Shown here piece after piece: positions 1-11,737 of a DNA stretch of 64,000 nt. Under the pieces are notes generated by a model that worked only from the letters and a program-made list of their open reading frames with translations, made no database searches and was not told the DNA's origin. The position numbers and the translations under genes were made by a program. Origin of the DNA: Pyricularia pennisetigena (lineage: Eukaryota; Ascomycota; Sordariomycetes; Magnaporthales; Pyriculariaceae); contig NC_043740.1 of NCBI RefSeq assembly GCF_004337985.1, positions 4,638,140-4,702,139 on the forward strand. The letters are read 5' to 3'. Each line of letters begins with the position of its first letter. Position 1 is the stretch's first letter.

Positions 1-944
1 TCTTTTCGTCCATGCCCAGCACCACGGCGCCAAACGCCGCGTCGGTCACGAACAGGTCCCTGCTGCCGGGGATCGTGGCGGCGCCGAAGAGCACGGCGGT
101 GCCTTGCGGCGTGGCCTTGGTGATCCTGGAGTCGACCTTGGCGGCCTGGTCTCCGGCGGCGGCGACCGCGAAGGAGGCGATGAAGCCGTCCTTCTTGGTC
201 GGCGGGTCGCCCTTGACGGTGGAGAAGAGGGTCTTTTGGTCGCGCGAAAAGAAGACGTGCGAGACGGTGTTGGTGGGGCCCTTGGGGGGAGTGGTTTGGC
301 CGAGGTCGATGGGCCGAAGGGCGTCCATCTCGCCGAGGCCCTCGTCGGAGAAGGCTGCGCACGAGATGCCGGCCTTGGCGCCCGAGGTGCCGACGCACGC
401 CAGCTTGTTCTTGGCGGAGGCGGCCACGGTGACGGGGAACTCGCCCGGGATGGCGGCGGGCTCGCCGACCATGGTGAGCCTGGTCGGGTCCTTGGGGTCG
501 ATGGCGAACATGGTCAGGGTGTTGGAGCCTGAGTTGACCGCGAAGAGGTTCTGTCGAGAGACGAAACCGAGTCAGTCACGACATGGTTCAGAGTGCTGTT
601 GAAACGGAGGGGTTTTGTTATCAGGGTTTGCTTACCTTGCCGGCAACAGTCAGAGCAGACTGGCTGAACAGCGCATCAGGGACGGCGGGCTGGCCCTTGT
701 CATCAACGCCAGTGGCTCCCTCGCCGCCGGTGGCGGTGCTGACTCCCTTACCAAGCTTTCCGTCCTTGCCAATGGCCATGGCGACCACCGCGTTGGCCTT
801 TTCGTTGGAGAGCACGTAGATGGCCTTGCCGTTCTTGGCGGCCTTGGCTTTACCGCCGCCACCGGCCGCACAGCGGTTCTGGGCAGGGTGCGCAAACACC
901 TGTGCCATGAGGGCGAGCAGGAGAGTTGTTGTCGAGGCGAGCAT
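1..944 (-). CDS. Secreted lactonase-like beta-propeller protein (3-carboxymuconate cyclase-like), 3' end beyond window
   Basis: Partial gene on the minus strand. Exon 1 is 944-636 (103 codons) and opens with a hydrophobic signal peptide (MLASTTTLLLALMAQVFA) ending before HPAQNRCA. An 85-nt intron (635-551) has a GTAAG donor and CAG acceptor and keeps phase 0. Exon 2 (550-1) continues off the left edge. The protein then shows successive propeller-blade motifs: IYVLSNEKANAVVAMAI, NLFAVNSGSNTLTMFAIDP, GEFPVTVAASAKNKLACVGT and HVFFSRDQKTLFSTVKG. These match the fungal lactonase / 3-carboxymuconate cyclase-like family of seven-bladed propellers, usually annotated from fold rather than tested chemistry. 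The predicted location is secreted or cell wall; the substrate is unknown. GC-rich third positions and the absence of stops indicate a functional host gene. It is divergent from the bZIP gene. The family call is fairly sure, the enzymatic role is not. Confidence 0.8.
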
Positions 945-1931
945 GATGTTGAGAGAGGTTAGAAGAGGTTAAGTTTGTATCGTTGCTTGAATGGAGGTAA
1001 AAAAGAATATCCTGCTCAGAAATGAATGGGGCTTAATATAAAGAGAATGAAATTGATATGCCAAAGAGAGACTTTGGAACCAGTCCAATAAATGGTAAAC
1101 AGTCAATAAGCTTAGAGCGTCGAGCTGGCTTGCAAGAATTTGGAATTCCCGAAAGCAGTGTGCAACCCAACGACACTATATACAAATCAAACCTACATTC
1201 GGCGCCCACCGAAAAAAACACGGTTTGTATACTGAGTTGCCATGGGTCTTGCGATATTCCAACGTCCCAAATAGGAAATTGTGATTACGCTGGCCGAGTT
1301 AATGCGTGCAGCGATCCTCCGACGTGGGGCTTGGACATGATGTTGCAACTTTTTTTTCTCATGTGGTGCCCGCGTCATCTGAATCTGTCCCGATTGGGAA
1401 AATCTGATATTCTCATCAGACCCCTGTCGCATCACCCACGTTGAAAAAGGAAAAAACAAGCCTGAAACAGAGCCATGGTTGTTGCATGGAGTGACCCTTA
1501 TCCACGGTAACAAGCTGCCGCGCTTAAGCTTACTCGATGTTACGTCGGGGGTATCCACACCTCGCTGTGGGTATGAACAAGATGATTACAACAACTGGTG
1601 GCTATGAAACCACCACCAACCCGCTTTCGCCTTCACTTGTTCCTCCCCTCTTCATAGCACTGGGTTACGCGGGCCGGTTTACGCTCGCGCTCCCCAAAAA
1701 ATCAACCAAAACCTGGCCCCGTATTTGAAAGACGGGAGCAAAAAAAAAAAAAAAAAAAGAATTAACCTTGAATCTTGATTTTGTTTCTACTTCCGCACTT
1801 CGCCTATCTATCCGCTCCCCGACATTTAATTTCTGTTGGTCCGAGTGGATCTCATCTGACCACAAAAAAGAAGGAAAAAGAAAAAAAAAAGAAAAAGATA
1901 CTCTAGTCTAGCTCACGTACCCCAACTCGCA
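945..1931. promoter_or_regulatory. Divergent intergenic region (shared promoter of lactonase-like and bZIP genes)
   Basis: About 990 bp separate the two divergent start codons. I see no conserved coding frame; the open frames here are short and lack homology. An A-tract lies at 1740-1758. A purine run (A-rich with scattered G, 1863-1898) lies just upstream of the bZIP ATG at 1932, as is common near fungal transcription starts. Specific factor sites cannot be assigned by eye. Confidence 0.5.
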
Positions 1932-3932
1932 ATGGCGAGCCACATTTTCCGCATCTTCAAGCCTGAAGGTAAGTTCTTTTGCCCAAGTAGCAAGCAAACA
2001 TACTACGCTACCCTGTAACATGATGCGCCGGTCCACCACGATCGTAGCCTTGATCGACCCCGTTGCTCACCGAAAACCTACCACCCTGCGGGTGTTTTTA
2101 TCGTTTCTCCCCAGAGAGCAAGCAAGATCGCGCCCAGCGTCGCCGCGATCAACTCCGGGATGCCCAGAAGTAAGCCAAGGCCCCCTTCCATCCCCGGCAA
2201 AGAGACGACGTACCGGCATCGTCGCGTCGTCTCATATTGAGCTTACCCACCTTGTTTTCCCATGTCGTGCGTTTTCCTTTTTTTTTTCCTTTTTTTTCCT
2301 TTTTTTTCCTTTTTTTTCCTTTTTTTTCCTTTTTTTTCCTTTTTTTTCCTTTTTTTTCCTTTTTTTTTCCTTTTTTTTTCCTTCTTTTTCCTTTTTTTTT
2401 ACTTTTTTCTTTTCTTCTGATTGCGTTTCCAAAAATTAACAGCGGGAAATGAGACCACACACAGCGGGCACAAGTTTTGTTTGGCTCATCATTCGGTCCA
2501 TTCCACTGCTGACCCACCTGACCACCAGAACTTACCGTGACCGCAAGACCAAATATGTCAAGTCGCTCGAGAATGAGCTCTCGAGGGTTCGGCAGAACGA
2601 AACTCACCTCATGCGCCAGGTGGAACAGCTCCGTAGCACCCTGCAGTCCTGCGCAACGGTAATGCGCCAGAACGGTCTGGACGTGCCGCCGGGCGCCTGG
2701 GATGTCGGGTCGCCAGGGGGACTCCTTTCGCCATATGGCAACGTGAATGGTAATGCAACGATTACTATATTTCCTACCCTACCCTCTTACCCCAAAGTCT
2801 TTTTTTACCGTCTCGAAAAGTAGCCTGCCATGGTTTGTTTCGTTGTGCAAGCATATCATCTTTCATCTAACGCGAGATACCGCCGTCACCTAGGCACAGA
2901 GTCGAGTGGACCATCGAGCGTGTTTGGTACAGAGTCCGACCTCTTCTCTCCGTTTTCACCCCAGAGTGGCGGCGTCATATCTAGCCCGCCCCAAGATGCC
3001 CGCTCGATCCAGCAGCGACTGAACCAGCAGCAACATCATCAGCATCAACACCAACATAGCAATCATTCCTCCCCCAACAGCAGCGGCACATCCGACGTGT
3101 GCCTGGGCGGGTGGGATCCTGCCGGTGTACCTCTGCCTGCCCCGGGCGTCCGCGTGTGCGATGTCGACCTCGTGGGAGCCGGCATGGACTTTGTCTTGAC
3201 GTAAGTCGCACGATGTCCATTCGTACTTTTTGGACATGGCAAAATCAAACAAAGAAGAAACAAAAAAAAAAAGGCTAACCCTGCAAAAAAAAAACTCTCA
3301 CAGCATCGAGCGGCCTTGTCTAGACCATCTACACGGCGACCCGACCAAGCCCGACGACCCCGACGGCCACGCCCTCACCGTCTCGTCCTATCTGATCACG
3401 GCATCCAAGGGCAGCAGCCAAAACACCGACGGCAACGGCCCGGCCAGCGCAGTCAACAACCCGAACGCTGCATCGTCCTTGTCCTGGCCGCCCGCCCCGC
3501 CGCCGTCCCAGCCCGGCTGCGGAACGGTGTGTCACGACGTGCCGACCGCGGTCTTGGACAACCTACTCAACCTGTCGGGAGAGCTCGTCGACTCGGACCA
3601 CGAGGTCACGCCCGTGCAGGCCTGGCACTACATTCGGTCGCGGCCGCAGTTTGGAGGTCTCGAGGTCGGGGTGCTGGGCAGGTTTGCGAGGAAGCTTCGG
3701 GATGCCGTCAAGTGTCATGGGTGCGTGCGACTCTTTTTTTTTCTCGTGTCTACTGGTTCTTGTTTCTGGCTATTTTTGTTTTGGCCGTATCACACTGACT
3801 CCGCCCTCTTTTCCTCATCCGCCGGATCTGATGACTGACGATTTGTGTTGCTGCAGTTTTGGCGCTGTGATTGAGCGAACAAAGTTCGAAAGTCTTGTTC
3901 GGCATTTTCTACGCGACATTAATCATTTTTGA
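1932..3932 (+). CDS. bZIP transcription factor, six exons, 370 aa
   Basis: Exons inferred from consensus splice sites and phase: 1932-1968, 2115-2169, 2529-2749, 2894-3200, 3304-3720 and 3857-3932 (TGA). The joined length is 1113 nt. Residues about 18-39 form the basic region (RRRDQLRDAQKTYRDRK), followed by a zipper with heptad positions L44, V51, L58 and L65. The Asn that is near-invariant in AP-1-type basic regions is replaced by Leu26, while the conserved Arg34 is kept; related fungal bZIPs also deviate here. The middle is low-complexity (Gln/His run near 3020-3060, Ser-rich). The C-terminal half has GAGMDFVLTIERPCLDH, typical of a fungal bZIP group, and ends FGAVIERTKFESLVRHFLRDINHF. It is presumably a nuclear DNA-binding regulator; its targets are unknown. 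Intron 2 is long (359 nt) because of a pyrimidine repeat. It is probably functional and is the last intact host gene before the AT-rich block. Confidence 0.85.
2272..2419 (+). repeat. CC(T)8 ten-base microsatellite inside bZIP intron 2
   Basis: About a dozen tandem copies of a CC plus eight-T unit, degenerating at the right into longer T runs and CTT. It is wholly pyrimidine on the sense strand. It sits in the 359-nt intron upstream of the branch and acceptor region, and open frames across it on either strand are artefacts of the repeat. Confidence 0.9.
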
Positions 3933-4258
3933 ACAAAAGAAAAACGTAGCAAGGCAAAGAACGAAGCAAAAGACAAGCAGCCCAATAAGATCAAGACACA
4001 ATGTACAAAGAGCTAGTTGTATTTACTTGGCCTCGAATACCCTTACAACATTTTACAAATCGAACCAACCCATAACGCTGCTCGCCAAGGTGCTACAACT
4101 GACTGTTTCGTTACATATTTGTTCAGCAATCCCCTCTCAAGGTCGCTCCAATCAGACCCCATTCTTTTTTTCTTTTCCTGGCAACCCATAAAAAGTCAGA
4201 CGATCTTGAATTTTATAGATGGGTTCCTCTTCCGGCTAACTCGGCCCACCTTGTCGTC
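3933..4258. other. Intergenic region downstream of the bZIP gene
   Basis: This 326-bp stretch holds the bZIP 3' flank and, from the right, the 3' flank of a truncated minus-strand gene. I see no other convincing gene; short open frames have no recognisable content. Confidence 0.5.
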
Positions 4259-4375
4259 TTAACCGTAATACGCAGGACTGGACACCAAGCCTGGTGGAGC
4301 CAGTTCATCCCATACACTGTCCAGTAACAGACTTTGGGGTTGACTTGAAGCCTTGAACATGTCCGGAGAAGCAGT
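4259..4375 (-). pseudogene. 3'-terminal remnant of a host gene truncated by a transposon
   Basis: On the minus strand, 38 sense codons and a TAA stop (4261-4259) run from the transposon boundary at 4376: TASPDMFKASSQPQSLLL continues to DSVWDELAPPGLVSSPAYYG. Codon use is balanced and unlike the AT-rich DNA on the other side of 4376. The peptide resembles a protein C-terminus (possibly of a fungal regulatory protein), but I cannot name a family. The upstream part of the gene is missing because R1 sequence begins exactly at 4376. The open frame does continue into the R1 terminus, so a chance frame cannot be excluded. Confidence 0.4.
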
Positions 4376-7300
4376 AGTCTCAGTGCTCAAATTAGACCCC
4401 CCCTGCTTCGCAGTGGGGACCGAGCGCTCCATGTACCTTTCAGCCACATGGCTTTTCGACCGATTACATTGGCCGAAAAGATCGCGCTCGTTCTAGTTTG
4501 AGGACAATTTGTCGCATTTCGCCGTTCATGGCGGTACGCCGGTACCACCAACGATAATTTGGTAGCTTGAGGATAATTTGTCGCATTTCGGCGATTATAA
4601 CAGATATTTGCACTGTATTCGCATTATATATATAGTATACGCAAGATATACTAGTATAACCTCTATACACTATTGAATATTTAATTAAAAATTAAATGGA
4701 AATAGTAAAAATATAACGTGACCTGTATTACAGAACTTGAATTTCTATGATTTTTTAGCGCAAAAAGCGCTATTATACCTTTTTTTGCTAATTTAATATT
4801 TAAATATTAAATGTAATTTGCAGTTTATATTATACTAATTTATTGAAAATAAAAGTAGATAGTTATATACCGGTAATATATTATAAAATAATAATATTTG
4901 CCAGTTTAACCGAGGAGACTGCACGTAATTATTGTTTAAATCTAGTATTTTATTAATTCTTTTGTATTAATTAATAAACTATTGAAAAAATGAATAGTTT
5001 TTCCAATTATTGGTTAAATAAATTAAAAATTTGATATAACTACCTTCCTATAATATTCTGTTGAAATATGTTCAACATTCTTGTTTTACAGATTTTGTTT
5101 AGTTAAATAAAGGAAAAAATTGAAAAATAAAACAAATGTAATATTCTTTGGTATAAAAGAATATAAAAGCGGGTGTTATAGATCTGATCTAACGAGGACG
5201 TTTATCTATATATATATATAATCCAATCCCTGAGATTTTGGTTTTATTATCGTTAAAATTGGTACAAATATAGAAGCGTTTCAATTGTAAATTATATACA
5301 AAATGATATGTACTTGACCTATCCGTTTATTTGACGATTTATATAATACGGTATATATATAAAAGTCTAATATAGCGGTAAATATACCTATGCTACCCTC
5401 CACGTGCAAAAGTTGTAAAACTTGGCTGGGAAACAAAATAATATAAGATTAATTAAATAAAGAAACAATATATAAATAATACAAATTTGGCATTTGTTTA
5501 TATAAAATTATGATTAAAACGGGTATTATAAATCGGATCTTACATAAACGTTTGTTTATATTGTGAGGAGGTTACGAGATAAAATAAGCTTAATCTTGAA
5601 CGCGGGGAAGGTGGATTACGTATAAGGCTGATGGAACATTAAAATGGCAGATAACCGTCTGCTAGCGGGTAATAGAGATAATACATTGTTGTCGCACAAT
5701 GGATTCGTTGAATCGTTGAATCGATAAAAGCTGTAAAGGTGATAAATCTAAGGCTAAATTGTAAATTACGTGTTCGAATCCATAGGTGCAGATCTTCGAT
5801 CCGGATGTCCGGAATGCGGGGTTACGTCACATGATTTGGCTTTATTCATGTGACTGACCTGCCGACCTATTGAGCCTAACGGCCTATTGTGCTTATGCAT
5901 GCACAGAAAATCTGCGATTATAACGGGATTCGAACCCACGCATTTTAACAACGTATATATAATATAAATTATGGTACGTGCATTATACAATTAAGCAAGA
6001 TTATATACGACGTATTTGTTTTGTTGTTGAAATAATGAACAAAAACGTGATATATAAAGCTTTGTGTGTATAAACGCGTATACGTTTTATTTGTTATTTA
6101 TTTATTTACTCGATGCAGGGTGACTAATAAAAGTAGCCCGTGTTAGCCATTATAAGATAATGCAGGGTAGCTAGTATAATTAGCCCTGCGCTAGCCATGT
6201 TCACATATATACGTAGTCCAATCCTAGTCTCAGGGCTCATCCCTAAAGCCCAAAGCTCCATAATTAATCCACTTCGTTCGCTTCGCTCCACTTCGTGGCT
6301 CAATTGCGGCTTTGGAATGTACCTGTGGGTCCATCCAAAGAACGCTTTGGTTCAGGTCTGAGGACAACTTGTCGATTTTCGCCGTTCATGGCGGTATTTT
6401 TGGCCTTTTTTTAACCGAAACTCCTTTATTATTCCACAACCATACACAATATTAAAAAAATAAAATATCGTTAAAAATAGCGTTTAATACCGCTACTAGC
6501 AGCAATTCGGTTTATTTTTTTATTTATTATAATGGCCGAATTCGATACCACCTGCCTTCAATCCGTTCATGGCGGTACTGTTTTTTCGATTTTTTTTTCG
6601 ATTTTCGATTTTTTTTGATATTATTTTTAATTTTTAACCAAATTTTATACTTTTTATACGTGGAGGGTCGTATATATTTATATATCGTTATACTAAGCTC
6701 TGGTGCATATACCATATAATATAAACAGTTAAATAAGCGGATAGGGAAAGTTTGTACTTTTTTATACATAATTTACAATTGAAATTCGTTTATATTTTTA
6801 CCAATTTTAACGATAATAAAACCAAAACTTCAAAGACTCAATTACGTATATATACAGACGTCCAAACCCAATCCTACCCATTATGCCGGCTTTAAAAACT
6901 GTTTAATAAAAGAAAATGCTAAATGTGCATTTTATAAATCTTTTTGCTTTATTTAATTAATTTTATATTATTTTTGTTTTGCAGCCAGATTTTGTGGTTT
7001 CTGCACGTGGGGGGTAGCATATATATATTTAATATAATATTACATTTTTGTACGTATATCTAATTATATACGCTGCTAAATACGCGGATAGGTAAAGTAT
7101 ATCCAATTTTATATATATTTTACAATCGAAATGCTTTTACATTTTTATCAATTCTAACATTAATAAAACCAAAATTTGAAAAGGTGGATCATGTATATAA
7201 ACAAACGTCAACGTAAACCCCGATTTACAATACCGGCCCTTTTTGTTTTTTTATATAAAAGAATGCTAAATATATATCATTTTTATATTTATTGCGTTAT

Positions 7301-8089
7301 TTAATTGAATAAAATTTGTAGAAAAAAAGTAAAAAAGGATTCTTTAGGAAATTAATAAAAGAATGCCTAAATCAGATTTTCTTCTTATCTTATTAATATT
7401 TGCGTAAATTATTCAGGTTTTTAACAAAATGTTAGTTAATATAAAAATATTAATAAACCTTTAATTTAATCGATAATTGCATGCATTTTGCAGTATCTGG
7501 TCTGCTAGGTTTTAAATACTGTATCTAAAATTAGAATCAATATTATATACTATTATTTAAAATAAAAATTAAATATAATGAAAAATTACAAATTTTACTC
7601 AATATTTTAATATTTTTTCAAATACAGTGGTTATAATAACGCGGCCGGCACTTAAATAATCAACAACCTCCAATAAATTTAACGCAAATTATTCTTTATT
7701 TTTATAAGTTTTATTTATTTTGTTATACGAATATTTAATTGCATACTATGGGTACACTATTTTCTTTTGCCATTATAATACGAATATTTTGTATATACCC
7801 GCTATAAACGGCGAAATACCACAAATTATTTTTCTATTAATAAAATAATCATTAGCGATATCGCAACATTAGGTCTATTGTTAATAATACCGTTATAAAA
7901 AGCGAAATGCGACAAATTATCGTTGGTGGTACCGCCATAAACGGCGAAATGCGACAAAATGTCCTCAAACTAGAACGAACGCGATTTTTCCGGCCAATGT
8001 AATTGGTCGAAAAGCCATGTGGCTGAAAGGTACATGGAGCGTTCGGTCCCCACTGCGAATTAGGGGGGTCTAGTCTGAGCACTGAGACT
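4376..8089. mobile_element. R1 element pair: two inverted AT-rich arms, non-coding
   Basis: The left edge reads AGTCTCAGTGCTCA and the right edge reads TGAGCACTGAGACT, perfect inverted termini. From each edge inward both arms carry the same modules in mirror order: a C/G run with TGGGGACCGAGCGCTCCATGT, TTTTCGACC....TTGGCCGAAAAGATCGCGC, a GAGGACAATTTGTCG block, then AT-rich blocks including ATTTTGGTTTTATTATCGTT. The left arm (4376-6225) is reversed and the right arm (6226-8089) is forward. The right arm starts at 6226 with a second terminus type, AGTCTCAGGGCTCATCCC, identical to the left end of the giant helicase element. No coherent protein is visible. A solo LTR interrupts the left arm. The DNA is heavily AT-biased, consistent with RIP. 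I read it as a foldback-like or composite non-autonomous DNA transposon. Confidence 0.6.
5562..6205 (-). mobile_element. Solo LTR of copia-1 with 5-bp target duplication
   Basis: 644 bp in reverse orientation, bounded by TGTGAGGAGG and CCATGTTCACA, and colinear with the copia-1 LTRs at 13650-14308 and 19341-19985. It is flanked by TATAT on both sides (5557-5561 and 6206-6210), the expected 5-bp duplication. It contains the same tRNA-like B-box (GGGATTCGAACCC on this strand, 5925-5937). No internal region remains, so it formed by LTR-LTR recombination. Confidence 0.88.
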
Positions 8090-8516
8090 AAACGAATGGG
8101 GTTTCACCCTGTGCCGGGTTTAATACCCACCCTGAATTTACGAGTTAACTACCTGATACCGGGTTGAAAATTTTCACCAAATTAGCAAATTAATGCCAAC
8201 CCTAAAATGGTTTGTATGGAAATAAGGGTGTTTTTTTAACAACGTATATAAAATAATTTTTCGGAAAATCGTGTGTGGCACCGGAACGCTTTTTGGCGTA
8301 CGGACCCCCATTTCGATGTCGGAAAGTATATAAGGGAAACAAAGCAAAGTCTCCCCCACCAATAAATCAAGTCTATTAATCCCAAAATTTGTGAACCATT
8401 TTAGTGAACAATTTAGTGCATTTAAGCCCTGTATTACAGGCTTTTATAACGCAATTAGCACCACGCCGCACCTAGGTTAATGCCTAAACCCCTGTTAGCA
8501 ACCCATATTTTTTAAC

Positions 8517-8517
<1 letters not shown>
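8090..8517 (+). mobile_element. Truncated copia-2 LTR (3' part)
   Basis: Matches the last three quarters of the copia-2 LTR (compare 11888-12295), from GGGGTTTCACCCTG to CCCATATTTTTTAACA. The 5' quarter is missing where the LTR abuts the right end of the R1 pair at 8089. An antisense frame at 8174-8362 recurs in the other LTR copies. Confidence 0.8.
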
Positions 8518-8547
<30 letters not shown>

Positions 8548-9745
8548 CCGTTATAATAAAATATATATATATATATATACCGTTATAATGAATTTTGGTG
8601 TATGTACCGTATTATATAAGCATGTGAGTAAGCGGATAGGCAAAATGTATACTTTTATATATATAATTTACAATCGAAACTCGTTTATATTTTTACCAGT
8701 GTTTACGATAATGAAACCCAAACTTCAGGGACTGGGTTACGTGTGTAAACAAACGTCCACGTGAAACCAAATCCATAACATTGGCTTTTAAGGCTTTTTT
8801 ATATCGAAAAAGATTAAATGTGTATTTTATAAATCTTTTTGCCTTATTTACTTAATTTTATATTATTTCTGTTTTCCAGCCAGATTTTATGGCTTTTGCA
8901 CGTAAGCGGTGGTATATATATATATATAATGTAACATTACAATTTGGTACGCATATCCGATTATATAAACCGTTAAATTTGCGGATAGATAAGGTATATT
9001 TAAATTTATATATAATTTACAATCGAAATGCTTTTATATTTTTAAATTTTGAAAAGAATGAATATATTAAAAATTTGTTTTATTCTTATCAGTATTTGCG
9101 TAAATTATTCAGTTTTTTGATGAATTATTAGTGGATATAAAAATATTCATAGAACTTTGGTTTCAATTAATTATTTCATGCACTTTGCGGTGTTAGGTCT
9201 GCTAAGCAATCAGTATTGTAATTTATTCGCAAATTAATACCATATACAATTATTTAGAATAAGAATCAAGTATAATAAAAATTTACAAATTTTACTAAAC
9301 ATTTAAATATCTTACCAAATACACTGGCTATACAAGCGCGGCTAATGTCAAAAAAACCATGAAACTCCAATTCATCCAACGCAGGTTATCTGATATTTTT
9401 ATGATTTTTATTTATTTCTTTATTTGAATATTCAATTATATAATATAATTATACCACTTTTCTCTACCATTATAATGCGAATACATTATATATACCCGTT
9501 ATAAACGGCGAAATGCGACAGGTTGTCGTTATTAATATAGGCGTACGGCCATAAACGGTGAAATGCGACAAATTGTCGTTGGTGGTACCGCCATAAACGG
9601 CGAAATACGATAAAATGTCCTCAGATTAGAACGAGCGCGATCTTTTCGGCCAATGCAATTGGTCGAAAAACCATGTGGTTAAAAGGTACATGGAGCGTTC
9701 GGTCCCCACTGCGAAACAGGGGGGTTTAATCTGAGCATTGAAACT
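8518..9745 (+). mobile_element. R1 forward arm, left part missing
   Basis: Starts with an AT microsatellite (about 8520-8580), then follows the R1 forward-arm order, ending in subterminal repeats (9495-9620) and the terminus TGAGCATTGAAACT, a RIP-changed form of TGAGCACTGAGACT. The left terminus is absent. No protein-coding signal: the 80-codon frame at 8889-9131 is low-complexity. Confidence 0.6.
9495..9620 (+). repeat. Subterminal tandem repeats of R1 with CGACAAATTGTCG palindrome
   Basis: Three units of roughly 45 bp contain (A)CCGCCATAAACGGCGAAAT followed by GCGACAAATTGTCGT. The core CGACAAATTGTCG (9566-9578) is a 13-base palindrome. Equivalent arrays lie at about 7800-7960 and 13095-13225, and in reverse near 4500-4600. 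The position just inside a terminus and the short palindromic units resemble transposase-binding arrays; the function is inferred. Confidence 0.6.
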
Positions 9746-9860
9746 AGGTTCGCACCCCTGAAAGCGTTCCGGCGCCGCACACGATTTTCCGAAAAATTAT
9801 TTTATATGGGTTTTTGTTAAAAACAGGCCTTATAAAGGCCCTACGACCGCACGTTAAATT
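9746..9860 (-). mobile_element. Small copia-2 LTR fragment between two R1 ends
   Basis: About 115 bp. The central part, CGCCGCACACGATTTTCCG to ATTATTTTAT, is the reverse complement of the copia-2 LTR middle (compare 12045-12080). The rest is diverged. It separates the right end of one R1 arm from the left end of the next R1 pair. Confidence 0.6.
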
Positions 9861-11381
9861 AGTTTCAATGCTTAAAATACACCCCCCTAATTCGCAATGG
9901 GGACCGAGCGCTCTATATACCTTTTAGCCATATGGTTTTTCGACCAATTGCAATGGCCGAAAAGATCGCGCTCGTTCTAGTTTTAGGACAATTTGTCGAT
10001 TTTCCCTGCTCATGGCGGGTATTTGTACTGTATTCACACTATGTATGCACTGTATCCGTAAAACCAATAGTATAACCACTGTATACAATTAAATATTCGA
10101 ATAAATAAACGAATAAAAATCGTAAAAGTATAAGGTAACCTGCGTTATAATAAATGGATTTTTTATGATTCTTTGAGGCAGGAGCCGTGGGTATATTCCC
10201 TTTGATTATATAAATACTTATATATTGAATATATTTTTTAATATTTAATAAATATTCTTTTATTTAATTTTTTGTTTTGAGCATTAATATTTCATAACAA
10301 TAAAGTATACTGTCATAAAATCGACTTTCAAATTAGCGTGGCGGTGGAAAGTGCATACGATTACCGCTTAAAATAAATATTATATCAATATTATTCATTT
10401 AATAAATATTTTATTAACATTTTAATAAATCGCCGAATTGTGTATAAATCGGAAAAAGCTCTACTATAGCATTAGTGATATATTATTATGAATAAATGTT
10501 ATTTAACGTTTTTTTACTATTTGTATTTTATTAACTAATATAAAAAATATAAAAACAGTATAATTTTACCATTTTCTTGAACAAAAAAATTGTAAAAACC
10601 GATATTACAAAGCGGATCTCACGTGGACGCTGGTATATATACCTAATCCAGTCCCTGAGATTTTGGTTTTGTTATCGTTAAAATTGGCAAAAATATAAAA
10701 GTGTTTCGATGGTAAATTTAATACAAAATTGTATATACCTTACCTATCCGCTTATTTAGCGGCTTATATAGTTAGGTATATATACCAAGATTTGGTATAC
10801 AGCTATTTATACGTATGCCATCCCCCACCCTTGAAGAGTTTCAAATTAAGTTGACAAATAAAAATGATATAAAAGAAATTCGAAAATCGAAATAAAATCG
10901 AAAAAATAGTACAGCCATGAGCGGATCAAGGGCCGGGCCTAGCAAATCCGCCCAATTACACATATGAAAATATAAATTAAATCGTTGTTGATAGCAGTAT
11001 TAAATGGTATCCTCAACGTATAAACCGCTTATTTTTAGGATTTTTATTTATTCTTTTATAACGGGGTATTGGTCGCCGAATTGACGAAAATACCGCTTAT
11101 GGCGGTATTTTTGGCCTTTTTTCGACCGAGACTCCTTTATTATTCCACAATTACGCAAAATATTAAAAAAAGAAAATATCATTGAAAATAGCGTTTAATA
11201 CCGCTATTAGGAACAATTTAATTAATTTTTTTATCTGTTATAACGGTCGAATTGGATACCACCTGCCCTTAATCCGTTCATGGCGGTACTGTTTTTTCGA
11301 TTCTTTTTTCGATTTTCGATTTCTTTTTAATATTATTTTTAATTTTTAACCAAATCTTATAATTTTTGCACGTGGAGGGTC

Positions 11382-11384
<3 letters not shown>

Positions 11385-11422
<38 letters not shown>

Positions 11423-11452
11423 TATATATATAAATATATATATATTTATATA
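11385..11452. repeat. AT dinucleotide microsatellite
   Basis: A TATA run with occasional AAATA interruptions inside the R1 arm. A comparable run occurs at 8520-8580 in another R1 copy at the same place relative to TACCGTTATAAT. Confidence 0.85.
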
Positions 11453-11737
11453 CCGTTATAATAAATTTTGGTGTATATACCGTACTATATAAGCAGTCAA
11501 ATAAGCGGATACGCAAAGTATATATCTTTTCATATATGATTTACAATCGAAACTCGCTTATATATTTACCAATTTTGACGCTCATAGAACCAAAGCTTCA
11601 GGGATTCGATCACGTGTATAAAAGAACGTCCACGTCTAGCCAAATCCATAATGTTTTCTCTTAAAGCTTTTTTATACTAAAGAATATTAAATATATATCT
11701 TCTAAATCTTTTTGCTTTATGGAATTAATTTATTAGT

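Noticed and set aside
12..962. Long plus-strand open frames over the first gene
   Set aside because: They are antisense to the spliced lactonase-like gene, which has a signal peptide, consensus intron and family motifs; GC-rich antisense frames are common.
1058..1444. 128-codon frame in the divergent promoter region
   Set aside because: Opposed by an equally long frame on the other strand, with no recognisable motifs or splice-supported structure.
2149..2607. Lys-rich minus-strand frame in the bZIP gene
   Set aside because: It is produced by the CC(T)8 repeat in intron 2.
5766..5990. 74-codon frame identical to one at 19556-19780
   Set aside because: Both lie at the same place in copia-1 LTRs in opposite orientations; identity reflects the LTR, and the frame covers the tRNA-like boxes.
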